A DNA stretch of 64,000 nucleotides from Xestospongia muta (GCA_963693285.1 OY848920.1:1056501-1120500); one strand, 5' to 3'. Positions 20,982-32,441 are shown, numbered from the stretch's first letter. Notes: generated by a model from the letters alone, not told the origin. Program-made: numbers and translations.

Positions 20982-22721
20982 TTACATGACATCTTCTATG
21001 TCATAGATTTCATATGAACTTGATAATTTATCAAGAATCATATTATTAAGTTGTCTTTCATAAGTTTCTTCAATAACCTTTTGGCAATTGTAATTATCCT
21101 CTCTCTTCCTTTTCCGATATTTTTTAACAGCTGTTACAAATACAACCAGACCAACTATACAAATAAATATATGAAATAAAAGAATCCAGAAAGTACATGG
21201 TAGTTTGTTTGGGCCATTAACACTCAATATTGAAAACGGTACTTGTATCAATGCACCAATATTGATGTATGTAGCTCTAATGAGCCAAAAGGCTCCAGTT
21301 AACATCCCACTCATATTACATGGTGCTTGACTCAGAACAAACTCCAGACCAAATATAAAGCTCAAACCACTAATTATGCCCCCAAACAACAATGGGATAG
21401 CATAGTACAGAAAAGACATATTGAGAAGTGAAAATGATGAGAGACAAGGAACTGTTTCAGGTGTTAAGTAATGACCTAGTGTTTCTATAGTGATCATGGA
21501 GACTAAGGACATTAACAATAGCAGATACAATGCAATCATACCTCGGAGTGGATTTAGAAAAAAGTATTCAACTTTTGGAAACAATGGAATAACAAGAAGC
21601 TCAAGTAGTGGTACTATAATTATAAGAAGTTCATCAAATGAATTCCATAAAACATATGATCCATACCCATTTATTGAAGTAGTTGCTCCTTCAAATGAAT
21701 TAATATACTGGATTGTTCCAAGTACACCTGGAAAAAATGGTATGTACAGACCAAAGAGGCATAGCAGGATCCTCATAACCCTCCAAAATGTTTTAACATC
21801 TTCTACTTCCATTTCTTTAAATGGTCCACCATATTTCTGTTTGCCCAGACTAATACGACTGGGTGTTTTATTTTCCCAGTAGGTTAGGGCACTTCTGTTT
21901 TCAGGAGATTTGTGTTGCCAAGCATATTTAAGGACTTGATACACCATTTTGTATGGATTTTTCTTGAGAACTCCACTGGGTTCAAATTTGTAATTAAGCC
22001 ATGCATAAAGACACAATGCTAATGAGTTAACAAACAATACGACTAATCCAGTGATTAGTAGTAACTTAGCATCATAAATAGTTTGAGGTACAAAGGCTAT
22101 AAAACTAACACCAAATCCTACAAACCAACCCCATGATATCCAGTGTATGAAAGCTCTAATTGTTGTATTGGGTTTTTCATATAACTGATCTAGTCCATAT
22201 GCTGGTATATTGGGAAAAAAACCGGAAGTCCCAAACATTAACAGCAACAAAGCTATTCCCGATATTCCATATTTGGCTATGTTTACTGGTAGTCCACAAG
22301 TCCCGTATTGAATACAGTAACTGATGACTTGAAGGAGTGTCCCTAACCAACAAGACCACAGACTCAAGTGAATAGCTCTCTCACGTCCTAACTTGGTATC
22401 TGCTAACCAGCCAGTGAAAGGGAAGAGAAGACAAATAATTGAGTTTTGTAAAGTGGGTTCGATGTACACAGCACTTGTATCACTTCCAGGAAGAGGAGCC
22501 CAACAGGATGAAGCTTCAGGTTTTGTGGTAATTCCAAATGTTATGTTATAGGCCAGTTCTACTGACATACCAGTGGCTATAGCAAACAAAACCAGTAGCC
22601 AAGTAGGTAGATTAATAGAACGAGTTTTAATTTCTTTTGTGTAGCCACTAAAAGCTTTTCTCACAGTCATGGCGATTGGTAGATTGGAGTTCCTTCTAGT
22701 AGCTTCTCTTTGTTCAGTCAT
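20982..22721 (-). CDS. POT/PTR (SLC15-like) transporter, group X, copy B
   Basis: Intact, 579 codons from the ATG at 22721 (MTEQREATRR), 17,584 bp from its twin at 3398-5137. Differences from the twin are scattered conservative changes, for example SSF to SGF after TM4, a VPQT in place of VHQT in the TM5-TM6 region, APYNMS to APCNMS before TM11, and SINGPSK to SVNGPNK before TM12. The open frame in both copies, against shared lesions in the neighbouring Y and X pseudogenes, suggests it has been kept functional. It shares the family motifs GWLADTKLGRERAI, KYGGPF and SQAP; TM1 has ELAYN where canonical POTs carry ERFxYY. Confidence 0.88.
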   Translation of the reverse strand: MTEQREATRRNSNLPIAMTVRKAFSGYTKEIKTRSINLPTWLLVLFAIATGMSVELAYNITFGITTKPEASSCWAPLPGSDTSAVYIEPTLQNSIICLLFPFTGWLADTKLGRERAIHLSLWSCWLGTLLQVISYCIQYGTCGLPVNIAKYGISGIALLLLMFGTSGFFPNIPAYGLDQLYEKPNTTIRAFIHWISWGWFVGFGVSFIAFVPQTIYDAKLLLITGLVVLFVNSLALCLYAWLNYKFEPSGVLKKNPYKMVYQVLKYAWQHKSPENRSALTYWENKTPSRISLGKQKYGGPFKEMEVEDVKTFWRVMRILLCLFGLYIPFFPGVLGTIQYINSFEGATTSINGYGSYVLWNSFDELLIIIVPLLELLVIPLFPKVEYFFLNPLRGMIALYLLLLMSLVSMITIETLGHYLTPETVPCLSSFSLLNMSFLYYAIPLLFGGIISGLSFIFGLEFVLSQAPCNMSGMLTGAFWLIRATYINIGALIQVPFSILSVNGPNKLPCTFWILLFHIFICIVGLVVFVTAVKKYRKRKREDNYNCQKVIEETYERQLNNMILDKLSSSYEIYDIEDVM

Positions 22722-23903
22722 AGTAAGGTAAAAGTTAAAGTTGGAAGACAGAAAGTGGTTATTCCAAAACAAACATTATAAGTTTATATGTGTAATATAT
22801 AAACTACAATATACACATTTGTACTTGTATGGGAATTCCCAGTATGAATTACATTATAATGCAATTCATACTGGATTTCCCAGAATGAATGACAATATGA
22901 TTTAATTCATGCTGGGAATTAAGTATGAATGACATTATACTGTAATTCATATTGGGAATTCCCATACAAGTACAAATATGTATATTGTAGTTTATACATT
23001 ACATGTATACATTTATACAAACAAATATACAATATTGTACTTACATAAGGACACAACCATTGGATTGACTCGTGTTTATCATTGTACATAAAGAAAGTGT
23101 ACTAATAGTGTAAATAATTCCCTTATAGTAGTAGTTATAGTAAAATAAACTGTCCAACCTATACACTATTACTTTAAAGAATGCATGAAAGATACATATT
23201 TGTGTGGTTCTCACATTAAATGAACAAGTGTACATATAAACATCAGACAATGTAGTTTTGATTCAGTTTAGAAGAATGTGAATATAATGACATATGATAG
23301 ATAACTTTATTTATGTAGAATGATAAACATGAGTCAATCCAATGGGTGTGTCCTTATATGAGTACAATACTTATATAAACACACATCCATTCTATTGACT
23401 TAAGTACAATATTATGTATTTAATATAATAATAACAATAGTCATAGACAGCCATATAGTTATTAGTAATGTACAGACAAATGAAGACACCTTTAACAAAA
23501 CAAGATAAAATTAGAGTGAGAGTGACCACCTTAAAAATATCTGTTATGCAATAGGAGTTAATAATTAAGTGGACCACAACATTAACATCAATACTAACAA
23601 TATTTTACTTACAGAGTAGGTTGTGTTTGTTTATAATTAATTACAAGCACCTATGAATAAATTTGATATAAAGCCACACCCCTTTAATGGTGTATCTGTA
23701 TTGTTTTAACTGTACCAAAAATTAATAACAATGTAGAGTTTTTTTTATTGGATAATCTGTTCACATTAGCACAAAAACAACATTATATGTGTTTTTAAAG
23801 CTTAAAAGTTAATCATTTGATCATCTATGTTTCTAAGAATAAACAATACTTTGTAGGTGTTTATATAAACGTCACATTATCAAACTTCTTTGTATGATAA
23901 ACC
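22722..23903. other. Intergenic region between divergent X and Y genes (copy B)
   Basis: Nearly identical to 5138-6319 and holds the hairpin at 22798-22996. No gene is supported. Confidence 0.55.
22798..22996. repeat. 199-bp hairpin / MITE-like inverted repeat (copy B)
   Basis: Same element as 5214-5412, duplicated with the block. Confidence 0.7.
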
Positions 23904-23967
23904 TATGCTGATAAGACATCTTTGTCACTGACTATTTGGTAGAGCTCTATATTAAGAGGAAATCATA
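23904..23967 (+). promoter_or_regulatory. Conserved upstream block of group Y genes (copy B)
   Basis: TATGCTGATAAGACATC, GTCACTGAC and AGAGCTCTATATT immediately before the ATG at 23968. Confidence 0.5.
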
Positions 23968-25684
23968 ATGACAAAGTATGCTACTGAACTTAAAGGCCGA
24001 ATAATGAACCTACAGAGTTGGCTCCTAGTCTTGGATGCCGTTGTCAAAGTGCTTGTACTGATCTTGGTTTTAATATAATAATCTCATTAAGTACATCTGC
24101 TGAAGTGTCCTGTTTCTATCCTTTTCCCAGTATTGAGATAAATAACTTGCTTATTGCTAATACATTGCAGTTCCTTGTATTCTGCATTCTTTATCCCTTT
24201 ACTGGCTGGTTAGCTGATACAAAGATTGGTCGTGAGAAAGCAATTCACATAGGTCTGTGGTTGTGTTGGTTAGGGACTCTCCTTCAAGTCATCAGTTACT
24301 GTATTCAATATGGGACATGTGGACTACCAGTTAATATTGCCAAATATGGAATATCTGGAGTGGCTTTGGTAATGTTAATTGTGGGTACAGCTGGTTTAAG
24401 CACCAACATTCCTCCATATGGTTTAGATCAGCTGTATGAAAAACCAAACACGCATTCCAGAGCTTTCATTCACTGGGTTGTTTGGGGTTATTATGTTGGT
24501 TATTCTGTGGGGTATATTGCATTTGTACCTCAGACAATATGTAACCCTACATTACTATTAGTGACAATAATGCTGATATTTCTAATAGCTTCAGCAGCTT
24601 TGTTTTTTCATGCTAGGTTTAATTACAAGTTTGAACTGAGTGGAGTATTAAATAAAATCCATACAAAATGGTTTATCAAACACTCAAATATGCCTGGCAA
24701 CATAAATCTCCTGAGAACAGAAGTGCCCTGACATATTGGAAGAAGAAGATGCCAAAACGTATTGATGTAGGCAAACAGAAATATGGTGGACCTTTCAAAG
24801 AAATTGAGATAGAGGACACAAAAACATTTTAGAGAATCATTACAGTTCTTGTCAGCACTTTTGGCTTCTACATAGTGTACTTTCACACAGTACTAGGAGT
24901 TCTACGATATACAAACTCATACAGAGGAGCTACTAACATCCTTGGTGGATATGGATCATATGCACTGTGGAGTTCGTTTGATGAAATCATCATTATATTG
25001 GTACCTTTGGTGGAGTTTGTGATTGTACCTCTCTTTCCGAATATCGAGTACTTTATGAAACCACTCAGAGGATTTTGTGTTGCATACATACTAATTACTA
25101 TCTCTCTAATATCAATAATTGCCATTGATATAGTTGGACACTTCATCACACCAGGTTGCTTCTTATCAACCACTTCAAATGATAAACCTATTGACATGTC
25201 CTATCTTTACTACATCATTCCATTTGCATTTTCAAGTATAGTTGGTGGACTCAGCACAATATCTATGTTAGAGTTTATAGCAAGCCAAGCACCTGTTAAT
25301 ATAAGTGCTATGCTAACAGGAATGTTCTGGTTAATACGTAGTGTATATAATTATATCGGAGTGTCTTTATTGATTCCATTCACATATTTTGATTTTAATG
25401 GACCCGGAAAGCTTTCTTGTAGTTTTTGGAGTCTCTTAATTCAGTTGTTTATATGTGTGTTTGGATTTATAGTTTATGTTGTTATTTCAAAAAGGTACAA
25501 GCAAAGAAAGAGAGAGGAGAATTATGATGCTTACATGATGAATGTACTTGAAGATAATTACATAAGAAGATTTAATGATATAGGTACCAAAGATGACCCA
25601 GATGATGTCATTGTTATTGAAAGCTTATCTTCTCCATATTTGCCAGCAGAAAAGACTTTTAATGATCATGAGACACGTTTTTAG
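23968..25684 (+). pseudogene. Group Y POT-family transporter pseudogene (copy B)
   Basis: Twin of 6384-8100, with the same TM1 1-bp deletion (near 24046), the same one-base shortfall before the NPYKM segment, and the same TAG (24830-24832) in TFWRI. At the second lesion the sequence is AAATAAAA (24650-24657) instead of eight As, so the frameshift here cannot be a homopolymer sequencing error. Few other differences exist (for example AAYIL to VAYIL near TM9). Confidence 0.88.
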
Positions 25685-26487
25685 AGTAAATCATGCACAA
25701 TTGTTATTGCTCATTTTAAGAAATAATTTTGTAACATTTTTTTATTGTAGTGTCATTTTATTTACATTTTGTCATACAAGTGGACATAGTCATAGCTACT
25801 GTTATATAGGAGCTATATTTATCAGCTTTTTGTTCAAATATGACATGGTGAAAGTTGAAGAGAATGCTAACTCAAAAACAAGCCATACATAAGTCTATAC
25901 ACTTGATGAATACATGATGAAACACAATACTACATTATATATATATGTACTTTGTAATGATAATAGTAGATGGGAATTCCTAGTACAACCATTACCATAT
26001 ATAGCTGTGGATTATATAATACATATAGTCATACTTATTAGTTTTACTATACTTATACTGACTACACATCCTGTCACTAGCTAAAGTTATGCTGACTACA
26101 CATCTTTAGTCACTGACAAGTTGCTAGAGCTCACTATTGGAAGTAAAAATAATAAATAAATACACTACTGAAATTAAAGGCTGAATGATGAGCCTACAAA
26201 ATTGGATTTTTGCTCAAATCTCTAAAGATATTGGATTATCCTTTTGAAGGAGATTTCAATATTATTTTTGCTGACAGACAGACGGACAAAATCAAATGTT
26301 TAACCCTGCTATACTTGTTTTGTGGTGAGATACGATTGTTATACTATATAAATTGAGTTAAAACATTAAAATTAAACACAAACATGTGTAATGGACTCAG
26401 TTATCACAACAATCAATGCTAATGCATCAAAAACAATGAAAAAAACTGCAAACACACCGAAAACCTACATGCTAATTACAACAAAGT
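25685..26487. other. Spacer with group Y 5' stub (copy B)
   Basis: Parallels 8101-8910 with a short deletion near 25785. It contains the Y stub at about 26148-26217 after the conserved TATGCTGACTACACATC block (26088). Confidence 0.5.
26148..26217 (+). pseudogene. Group Y gene 5' stub (copy B)
   Basis: Same relic as 8571-8640: NKYTTEIKG, TGA stop, then MSLQNWIF. Confidence 0.65.
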
Positions 26488-28224
26488 TTACATGACGTCT
26501 TCTATGACATAAATTTCATTTGAACTCGGTAATTTATCAAGAATCATATTAAGTTGTCTTTCAAAAGTTTCTTCAATAACCTTTTGGCAATTGTAATTAT
26601 CCTCTCTCTTCCTTTTCCGATATTTTTTAACAGCTGTTACAAATACAACCAGACCAACTATACAAATAACTATATGAAATAAAAGAATCCAGAAAGTACA
26701 TGGCAGTTTGTTTGGGCCATTAACACTCAATATTGAAAACGGTACTTGTATCAATGCACCAATATTGATGTATGTAGCTCTAATGAGCCAAAAGGCTCCA
26801 GTTAACATCCCACTCATATTATATGGTGCTTGACTCAGAACAAACTCCAGACCAAACACAAAGCTTAAACCACTAATTATGCCCCCAAACAACAATGGGA
26901 TAGCATAGTACAGAAAGGACATATTGAGAAGTGATAATGACGAGAGACAAGGAACTGTTTCAGGTGTTAAGTAATGACCTATTGTTTCTATAGCAATCAT
27001 GGAGACTAAGGACATTAACAATAGCAGATATAATCCAATCATACTTCGGAGTGGATTTAGAAAAAAGTATTCGACTTTTGGAAACAATGGGATAACAAGA
27101 AGCTCAAATAGTGGTACAATGATTATAAGAAGTTCATCAAATGAGGTCCATAAAATATACGAGCCATACCCATTTATTGAAGTAGTTGCTCCTTCAAATG
27201 AATTAATATACTGGATTGTTCCAAGTACACCTGGAAAGAATGGTATGTACAGACCAAAGAGACAAAGCAGGATCCTTATAACCCTCCAAAATGTTTTCAC
27301 ATCTTCTACTTCCATTTCTTTAAATGGTCCACCATATTTCTGTTTGCCCAGACTAATACGACTGGGCGTTTTGTTTTCCCAGTAGGTTAGGGCACTTCTG
27401 TTTTCAGGAGATTTGTGTTTCCAAGCATATTTAAGGACTTGATACACCATCTTGTATGGATTTTTCTTAAGAACTCCACTGGGCTCAAATTTGTAGTTAA
27501 GCCATGCATAAAGACATAATGCTATTGAGTTAACTAACAATATGACTAATCCAGTGATTAGTAGTAACTTAGCATCATAAATAGTTTGATGTACAAAGGC
27601 TATAAAACTAACACCAAATCCTACAAACCAACCCCATGATATCCAGTGTATAAAAGCTCTAATTGTTGCATTGGGTTTTTCATATAACTGATCTAGTCCA
27701 TATGCTGGTATATTGGGAAAAAAACTGGAAGTCCCAAACATTAGCAGCAACAAAGCTATTCCTGATATTCCATATTTGGCTATGTTTACTGGTAGTCCAC
27801 ATGTCCCATATTGAATACAGTAACTGATGACTTGAAGAAGAGTGCCTAACCAACAGGACCACAGACTCAAGTGAATAGCTCTCTCACGTCCTAACTTGGT
27901 ATCTGCTAACCAGCCAGTGAAAGGGAAGAGAAGACAAATAATTGAGTTTTGTAAAGTGGGCTCGATGTACACAGCACTTGTATCACTTCCAGGAAGAGGA
28001 GCCCAACAGGATGAAGCTTCAGGTTTTGTGGTAATTCCAAAGGCTATGTTATAGGCCAGTTCTAGTGACATACCAGTGGCTACAGCAAATAGAACTAGTA
28101 ACCAAGTAGGTAGATTAATAGAACGAGTTTTAATCTCTTTTATATAGCCACTAAAAGCTTTTCTGACAGTCATAGCCATTGGTTGATTGGAGTTCCTTCT
28201 AGTAGCTTCTCTTTGTTCAGTCAT
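26488..28224 (-). CDS. POT/PTR (SLC15-like) transporter, group X, second gene of block B
   Basis: Intact, 578 residues from the ATG at 28224 (MTEQREATRR). The 3' part to about 27405 is almost the same as 9830-8911, but the 5' part differs (NQPMAMTVRKAFSG against NLPMTMNVRKCFSG; GWLADTKLG against GWLADTKIG) and resembles the 3398/20982 genes more. The mosaic suggests gene conversion or unequal exchange among X genes. All family motifs are present: SCWAPLPG, GRERAIHLSLWSCW, GLDQLYEK, NPYKMVYQ, KYGGPFKE, EFVLSQAPYN. Predicted 12-TM carrier; substrate unknown. Confidence 0.88.
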   Translation of the reverse strand: MTEQREATRRNSNQPMAMTVRKAFSGYIKEIKTRSINLPTWLLVLFAVATGMSLELAYNIAFGITTKPEASSCWAPLPGSDTSAVYIEPTLQNSIICLLFPFTGWLADTKLGRERAIHLSLWSCWLGTLLQVISYCIQYGTCGLPVNIAKYGISGIALLLLMFGTSSFFPNIPAYGLDQLYEKPNATIRAFIHWISWGWFVGFGVSFIAFVHQTIYDAKLLLITGLVILLVNSIALCLYAWLNYKFEPSGVLKKNPYKMVYQVLKYAWKHKSPENRSALTYWENKTPSRISLGKQKYGGPFKEMEVEDVKTFWRVIRILLCLFGLYIPFFPGVLGTIQYINSFEGATTSINGYGSYILWTSFDELLIIIVPLFELLVIPLFPKVEYFFLNPLRSMIGLYLLLLMSLVSMIAIETIGHYLTPETVPCLSSLSLLNMSFLYYAIPLLFGGIISGLSFVFGLEFVLSQAPYNMSGMLTGAFWLIRATYINIGALIQVPFSILSVNGPNKLPCTFWILLFHIVICIVGLVVFVTAVKKYRKRKREDNYNCQKVIEETFERQLNMILDKLPSSNEIYVIEDVM

Positions 28225-29374
28225 GGTAAAGTGAAGTTGAATTTGGAAGAGAGAAAGTGGTTATTGAAAATAAGCCATAATATAAGTTATACACATAATG
28301 TATATATAAACACTGAAACAAATACTACATGGTATATACTATATACTGCATATTTTTGGACTTGTATGGTATTTGGGAATTCTCAGTGTGACTTACATTA
28401 GTGCTAATAGTGTAAACAGTTCCTTTAATAATTATAGTGATGTAACTGTCTAAAGTAACCACTATTGTTTTAAAATAACAATGCATACTATTTGTGTTCG
28501 GATGTATGAATGATGTATAATCCCATGGGTCACATATTAAAATAAAGAAGTATATATATAAACATCAGATAAAAAACTTTTGAGTAACTATTATAAGAAT
28601 GTTGTTATAAGAATGTGAAAGTTATGACATGTGATAACTTTGTCTATGTTCAATGATAAACATAAGTCTATCCAATGGGTGTGTCCTACTTATATAAAGA
28701 CACATTCATTGGATTGACTTAAGTACAATACTGTGTATTTAATATACAATAACAGTGGTCATATACAGCCATAGAGCTATTAGTAATATACAGGTGAAAG
28801 AACACAGCTTTGACCACCTTAAAATATTTGTTTTGTAATACAAGTTAATAATTAAGTAGACCACAACATTAAGATCAATACTAACAATATTTTTTAAAAA
28901 TTACAGAGTAGGTTGCGTTTGTTCAGAATTAATTACAAGCGCCTATAAATAAATCTTATATAAAGCAACACCCTTCATAATGGTAAATTTCTGTATTGTT
29001 TTAACGGTACCAAAAATTAATAACAATGTAGAGATTTATTATTTTCTGTATACACCAACATTGTCCAAGCTACTATGCGTTATCTCTATTGTTGTCTACA
29101 TACGTGAAACAAGTCATGAATGCAGCCCTTGCAGAAGAGTCAGACCAATACCTTGGAAACAAAAGCAGTCATGTCGGTGGCTTCATGTGAAAACACTCTA
29201 CATAATTTAACGTACCAGCAGGTTGAACGCCTAACTCAAGTCGTGTCAGAGCCAATATATGTTTTTAAAGCTTAAAAGTCAATGTTCTGATCATCTCTGT
29301 CTCTAAGAATAAATATAGTTTTGTACCTGTTGATATATAATATCATGCTATCAAACTTGACCGAGTGACAAAGC
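28225..29374. other. Spacer beyond duplicated block
   Basis: First part is X-gene 5' flank and Y-gene upstream sequence, diverged from 10648-10868 and 5560-6190. Positions about 29060-29253 are an unrelated, less AT-rich insertion absent from the matching places in blocks A and B. An open frame at 28980-29210 spans its edge, and I do not believe it codes. Confidence 0.5.
29060..29253. other. Unexplained inserted segment
   Basis: Roughly 190 bp, richer in G+C than its surroundings (for example CATGAATGCAGCCCTTGCAG near 29115). It interrupts sequence that is continuous near 6160-6190 and 23745-23775. No terminal repeats were recognised. It could be a fragment of a transposon or of a displaced gene. 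Confidence 0.45.
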
Positions 29375-29436
29375 CATGCTGACAAGACATGTTTGTCACT
29401 GACTATTGGTAGAGCTCTATATTAAGAGAAAACATA
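29375..29436 (+). promoter_or_regulatory. Conserved upstream block before Y remnant
   Basis: CATGCTGACAAGACATG, TTTGTCACTGACTATT and AGAGCTCTATATT before the ATG at 29437. Confidence 0.45.
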
Positions 29437-29772
29437 ATGACAAAGTATGCTACTGAACTTAAAACTGAATAATGAACCTACAGTGTTGGCTCCTAGTCTT
29501 TGCTTTCTTGTAGTTTTTGGAGTCTCTTAATTCAGTTGTTTATATGTGTGTTTGGATTTATAGTTTATGTTGTTATTTCAAAAAGGTACAAGTAAAGAAA
29601 GAGAGAGGAGAATTATGATATTTACATGATGAGTGTACTTGAAGATAATTACATAAGAAAATTTAATGCAATTGATACCAAAGATGACCCAGATGATGTC
29701 ATTGTTATTGAAAGCTTATCTTTTCCATATTTGTCAGCAGAAAAAAAAAACTTTTAATGAGACACGTTTTTA
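29437..29772 (+). pseudogene. Group Y remnant with large internal deletion
   Basis: The first ~20 codons (MTKYATELK, then a TAA stop) run through QCWLLVF and join directly to the last ~90 codons (SCSFWSLLIQLFICVFGF onward). About 1.4 kb covering TM1-TM11 are lost. A TAA interrupts KRYK*RKRE, and an A-run near 29742-29750 adds a further frame change. Clearly dead. Confidence 0.85.
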
Positions 29773-30190
29773 GAGTAAATCATGCACAATTGTTACTGCT
29801 GTCATTTTAAGAATCACTTTGTAATGTCTCTTGTTATTCCATTTCCATTTTATTTATATTTCGTCATACAAGTGAACATTCATTCTTGTAGTCATAGCTA
29901 CTGTTATATTGGAACTACATCTTTGTTCAGTTATGCATGATAAAAACAAGTTGTACACATACACGTAATGTATAAGTGTCGATACACAATACTACACAAT
30001 ACTATACTATATATGCATACTTTCTAATACTAATAGTAGATAGGAATTCCTCATATAAACATTCCCATAATTAGCTGTAGATTATACAGCATCACATGGT
30101 CATACTTGTCAGAATACTAAGTTATGCTGATCAATACTTTGTAGCTGTTTATATAACGTCATACTATCAAACTTCTATGTATGATAAAGT
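29773..30190. other. Y-gene 3' module and spacer
   Basis: Contains the recurrent 3' module (GTCATAGCTACTGTTATATT near 29890) and a decayed X-type 5' flank. No gene. Confidence 0.5.
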
Positions 30191-30254
30191 TATGCTGATA
30201 GGACATCTTTGTCACTGACTACTTGGTAGAGCTCTATATTAAGAGGAAATCGTA
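30191..30254 (+). promoter_or_regulatory. Conserved upstream block of Y gene
   Basis: TATGCTGATAGGACATCTTT, GTCACTGAC and AGAGCTCTATATT, ending at the ATG at 30255. Confidence 0.5.
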
Positions 30255-31954
30255 ATGACAAAGTATGCTACTGAACTAAAAGGCCGACTAATGAACCTAC
30301 AGTGTTGGCTCCTAGTCTTGGATGCCGTTGTCAAAAGTGCTTGTACTGATCTTGGCTTTAATATAATATTCTCATTAAGTACATCTGCTGAAGTGTCCTG
30401 TTTTTATACTTTTGCTGGTATTGACATAAATAACTTGCTTATCGCTAATACATTGCAGTTCCTTGTATTCTGCATTCTTTATCCCTTTACTGGCTGGTTA
30501 GCTGATATAAAGATTGGTCGTGAGAAAGCAATTCACATAGGTCTGTGGTTGTGTTGGTTTGGTACTCTCCTTCAAGTGATCAGTTACTGTATTCAATATG
30601 GAACATGTGGACTACCAGTTAATATAGCTAAATATGGAATATCTGGAGTGGCTTTGGTAATGTTAATTGTGGGTACAGCTGGTTTAAGCACCAACATTCC
30701 TCCATATGGTTTAGATCAGCTGTGTGAAAAACCAAACACACATTCCAGAGCTTTCATTCACTGGATTGTTTGGGGTTATTATGTTGGTTATTCTGTGGGG
30801 TATATTGCATTTGTACCTCAGACAATACGTAACCCTACATTACTATTAGTGACAATAATGCTGATATTTCTAATGGCTTCAGCAGCTTTGTTTTTTCATG
30901 CTAGGTTTAATTACAAGTTTGAACTGAGTGGAGTATTAAAAAAAATCCATACAAAATGGTTTATCAAACACTCAAATATGCCTGGCAACATACATCTCCT
31001 GAGAACAGAAGTGCCCTGACATATTGGGAGAAGAAGATGCCAAAACGTATTGATCTAGGCAAACAGAAATATGGTGGACCTTTCAAAGAAATTGAGATAG
31101 AGGACACAAAAACATTTTGGAGAATCATTACAGTTCTTGTCAGCACTTTTGGCTTCTACATAGTGTATTTTCACACAGTACTAGGAGTTCTACGATATAC
31201 AAACTCATACAGAGGAGCTACTAACACCTTTGGTGGATATGGATCATATGCACTGTGGAGTTCGTTTGATGAAGTCATCATTATATTGGTACCTCTGGTG
31301 GAGTTTGTGATTGTACCTCTCTTTCCGAAAATCGAGTACTTTATAAGACCACTCAGAGGATTTTGTGTTGCATACATACTAATTACTATCTCTCTAATAT
31401 CAATAATTGCCATTGATATAGTTGGACACTTCATCACTCCAGGTTGCTTCTTATCAACCACTTCAAATGATAAACCTATTGATATGTCCTATCTTTACTA
31501 TAACATTCCATTTGCATTTTCAAGTATAGTTGGTGGACTCAGCACAATATCTATGTTAGAGTTTATAGCAAGCCAAGCACCTGTTAATATGAGTGCTATG
31601 CTAACAGGAATGTTCTGGTTAATACGTAGTATATACAATTATATTGGAGTGTCTTTATTGATCCCATTCACACATTTTGATTTTAATGGACCCGGAAAGC
31701 TTTCTTGTAGTTTTTGGAGTCTCTTAATTCAGTTGTTTATATGTGTGTTTGGATTTATAGTTTATGTTGTTATTTCAAAAAGGTACAAGCAAAGAAAGAG
31801 AGAGGAGAATTATGATGCTTACGTGATGAACGTACTTGAAGATAATTACGTAAGAAAATTTAATGCAATTAGTACCAAAGATGACACAGATGAAGTAATT
31901 GTAATTGAAAGCTTATCTTCTCCGTATTTGCCAGCAGAAAAAGCTTTTAATTAG
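30255..31954 (+). pseudogene. Group Y POT-family transporter with a single internal frameshift
   Basis: Full-length apart from one lesion. The ATG at 30255 gives MTKYATELKGRLMN, then GWLADIKIGREKAI, GLDQLCEKP and the TM5-TM6 region; at the A-run 30938-30945 (eight As) the frame slips so that LKKNPYKM reads LKKIHTKW and stops at 31017-31019. The other frame continues cleanly through KYGGPFKE, DTKTFWRI, LEFIASQAPVNMSAMLTG and the KRYKQRKREENYD tail to the stop at 31954. One extra A would restore the family reading. The same shortfall occurs in both other full-length Y pseudogenes, so it looks inherited. A programmed slip on the A-run or a sequencing error is less likely but not excluded. Confidence 0.75.
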
Positions 31955-32374
31955 ACACCTTTTAGTATAAATCATGCATAAATGTTATTACTGTCATTTT
32001 AAGTAATAATTTAGAAAGTTTTTATTGTAGTGTTATTTTATTTATGTTTTGTCATACAAGTGGACATTCTCGTAGTCATAGCTACTGTTATATAGGAGCT
32101 ATATTTATCAGCTTTTTGTTCAAATATGACATGGTGAAAGTTGAAGAGAATGCTAACTCAAAAACAAGCCATTCATAAGTCTATACACTTGATGAATACA
32201 TGATGAAACACAATACTACATTATATATATATGTACTTTGTAATGATAATAGTAGATTGGAATTCCTAGTACAACCATTACCATATATAGCTGTGGATTA
32301 TATAATATCATATACTCATATTTGTTAGTTTTACAAAAGTCATGCTGACTACACATCCTGTCACTAGCTAAAGT
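31955..32374. other. Y-gene 3' module and spacer
   Basis: AGTCATAGCTACTGTTATAT near 32075 and sequence parallel to 8101-8510. No gene. Confidence 0.5.
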
Positions 32375-32441
32375 TATGCTGACAGCACATCTTTTTTTGT
32401 CACTGACAAGTTGCTAGAGCTCACTATTGCGAGTAAATATA
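32375..32441 (+). promoter_or_regulatory. Conserved upstream block of intact Y gene
   Basis: TATGCTGACAGCACATC, TTTGTCACTGACAAGTTG and AGAGCTCACTATT before the ATG at 32442. A second half-copy (CATGCTGACTACACATCC) lies 34 bp upstream. Confidence 0.5.

Noticed and set aside
28980..29210. 76-residue plus frame spanning the inserted segment
   Set aside because: Half is known non-coding upstream sequence; no homology recognised.
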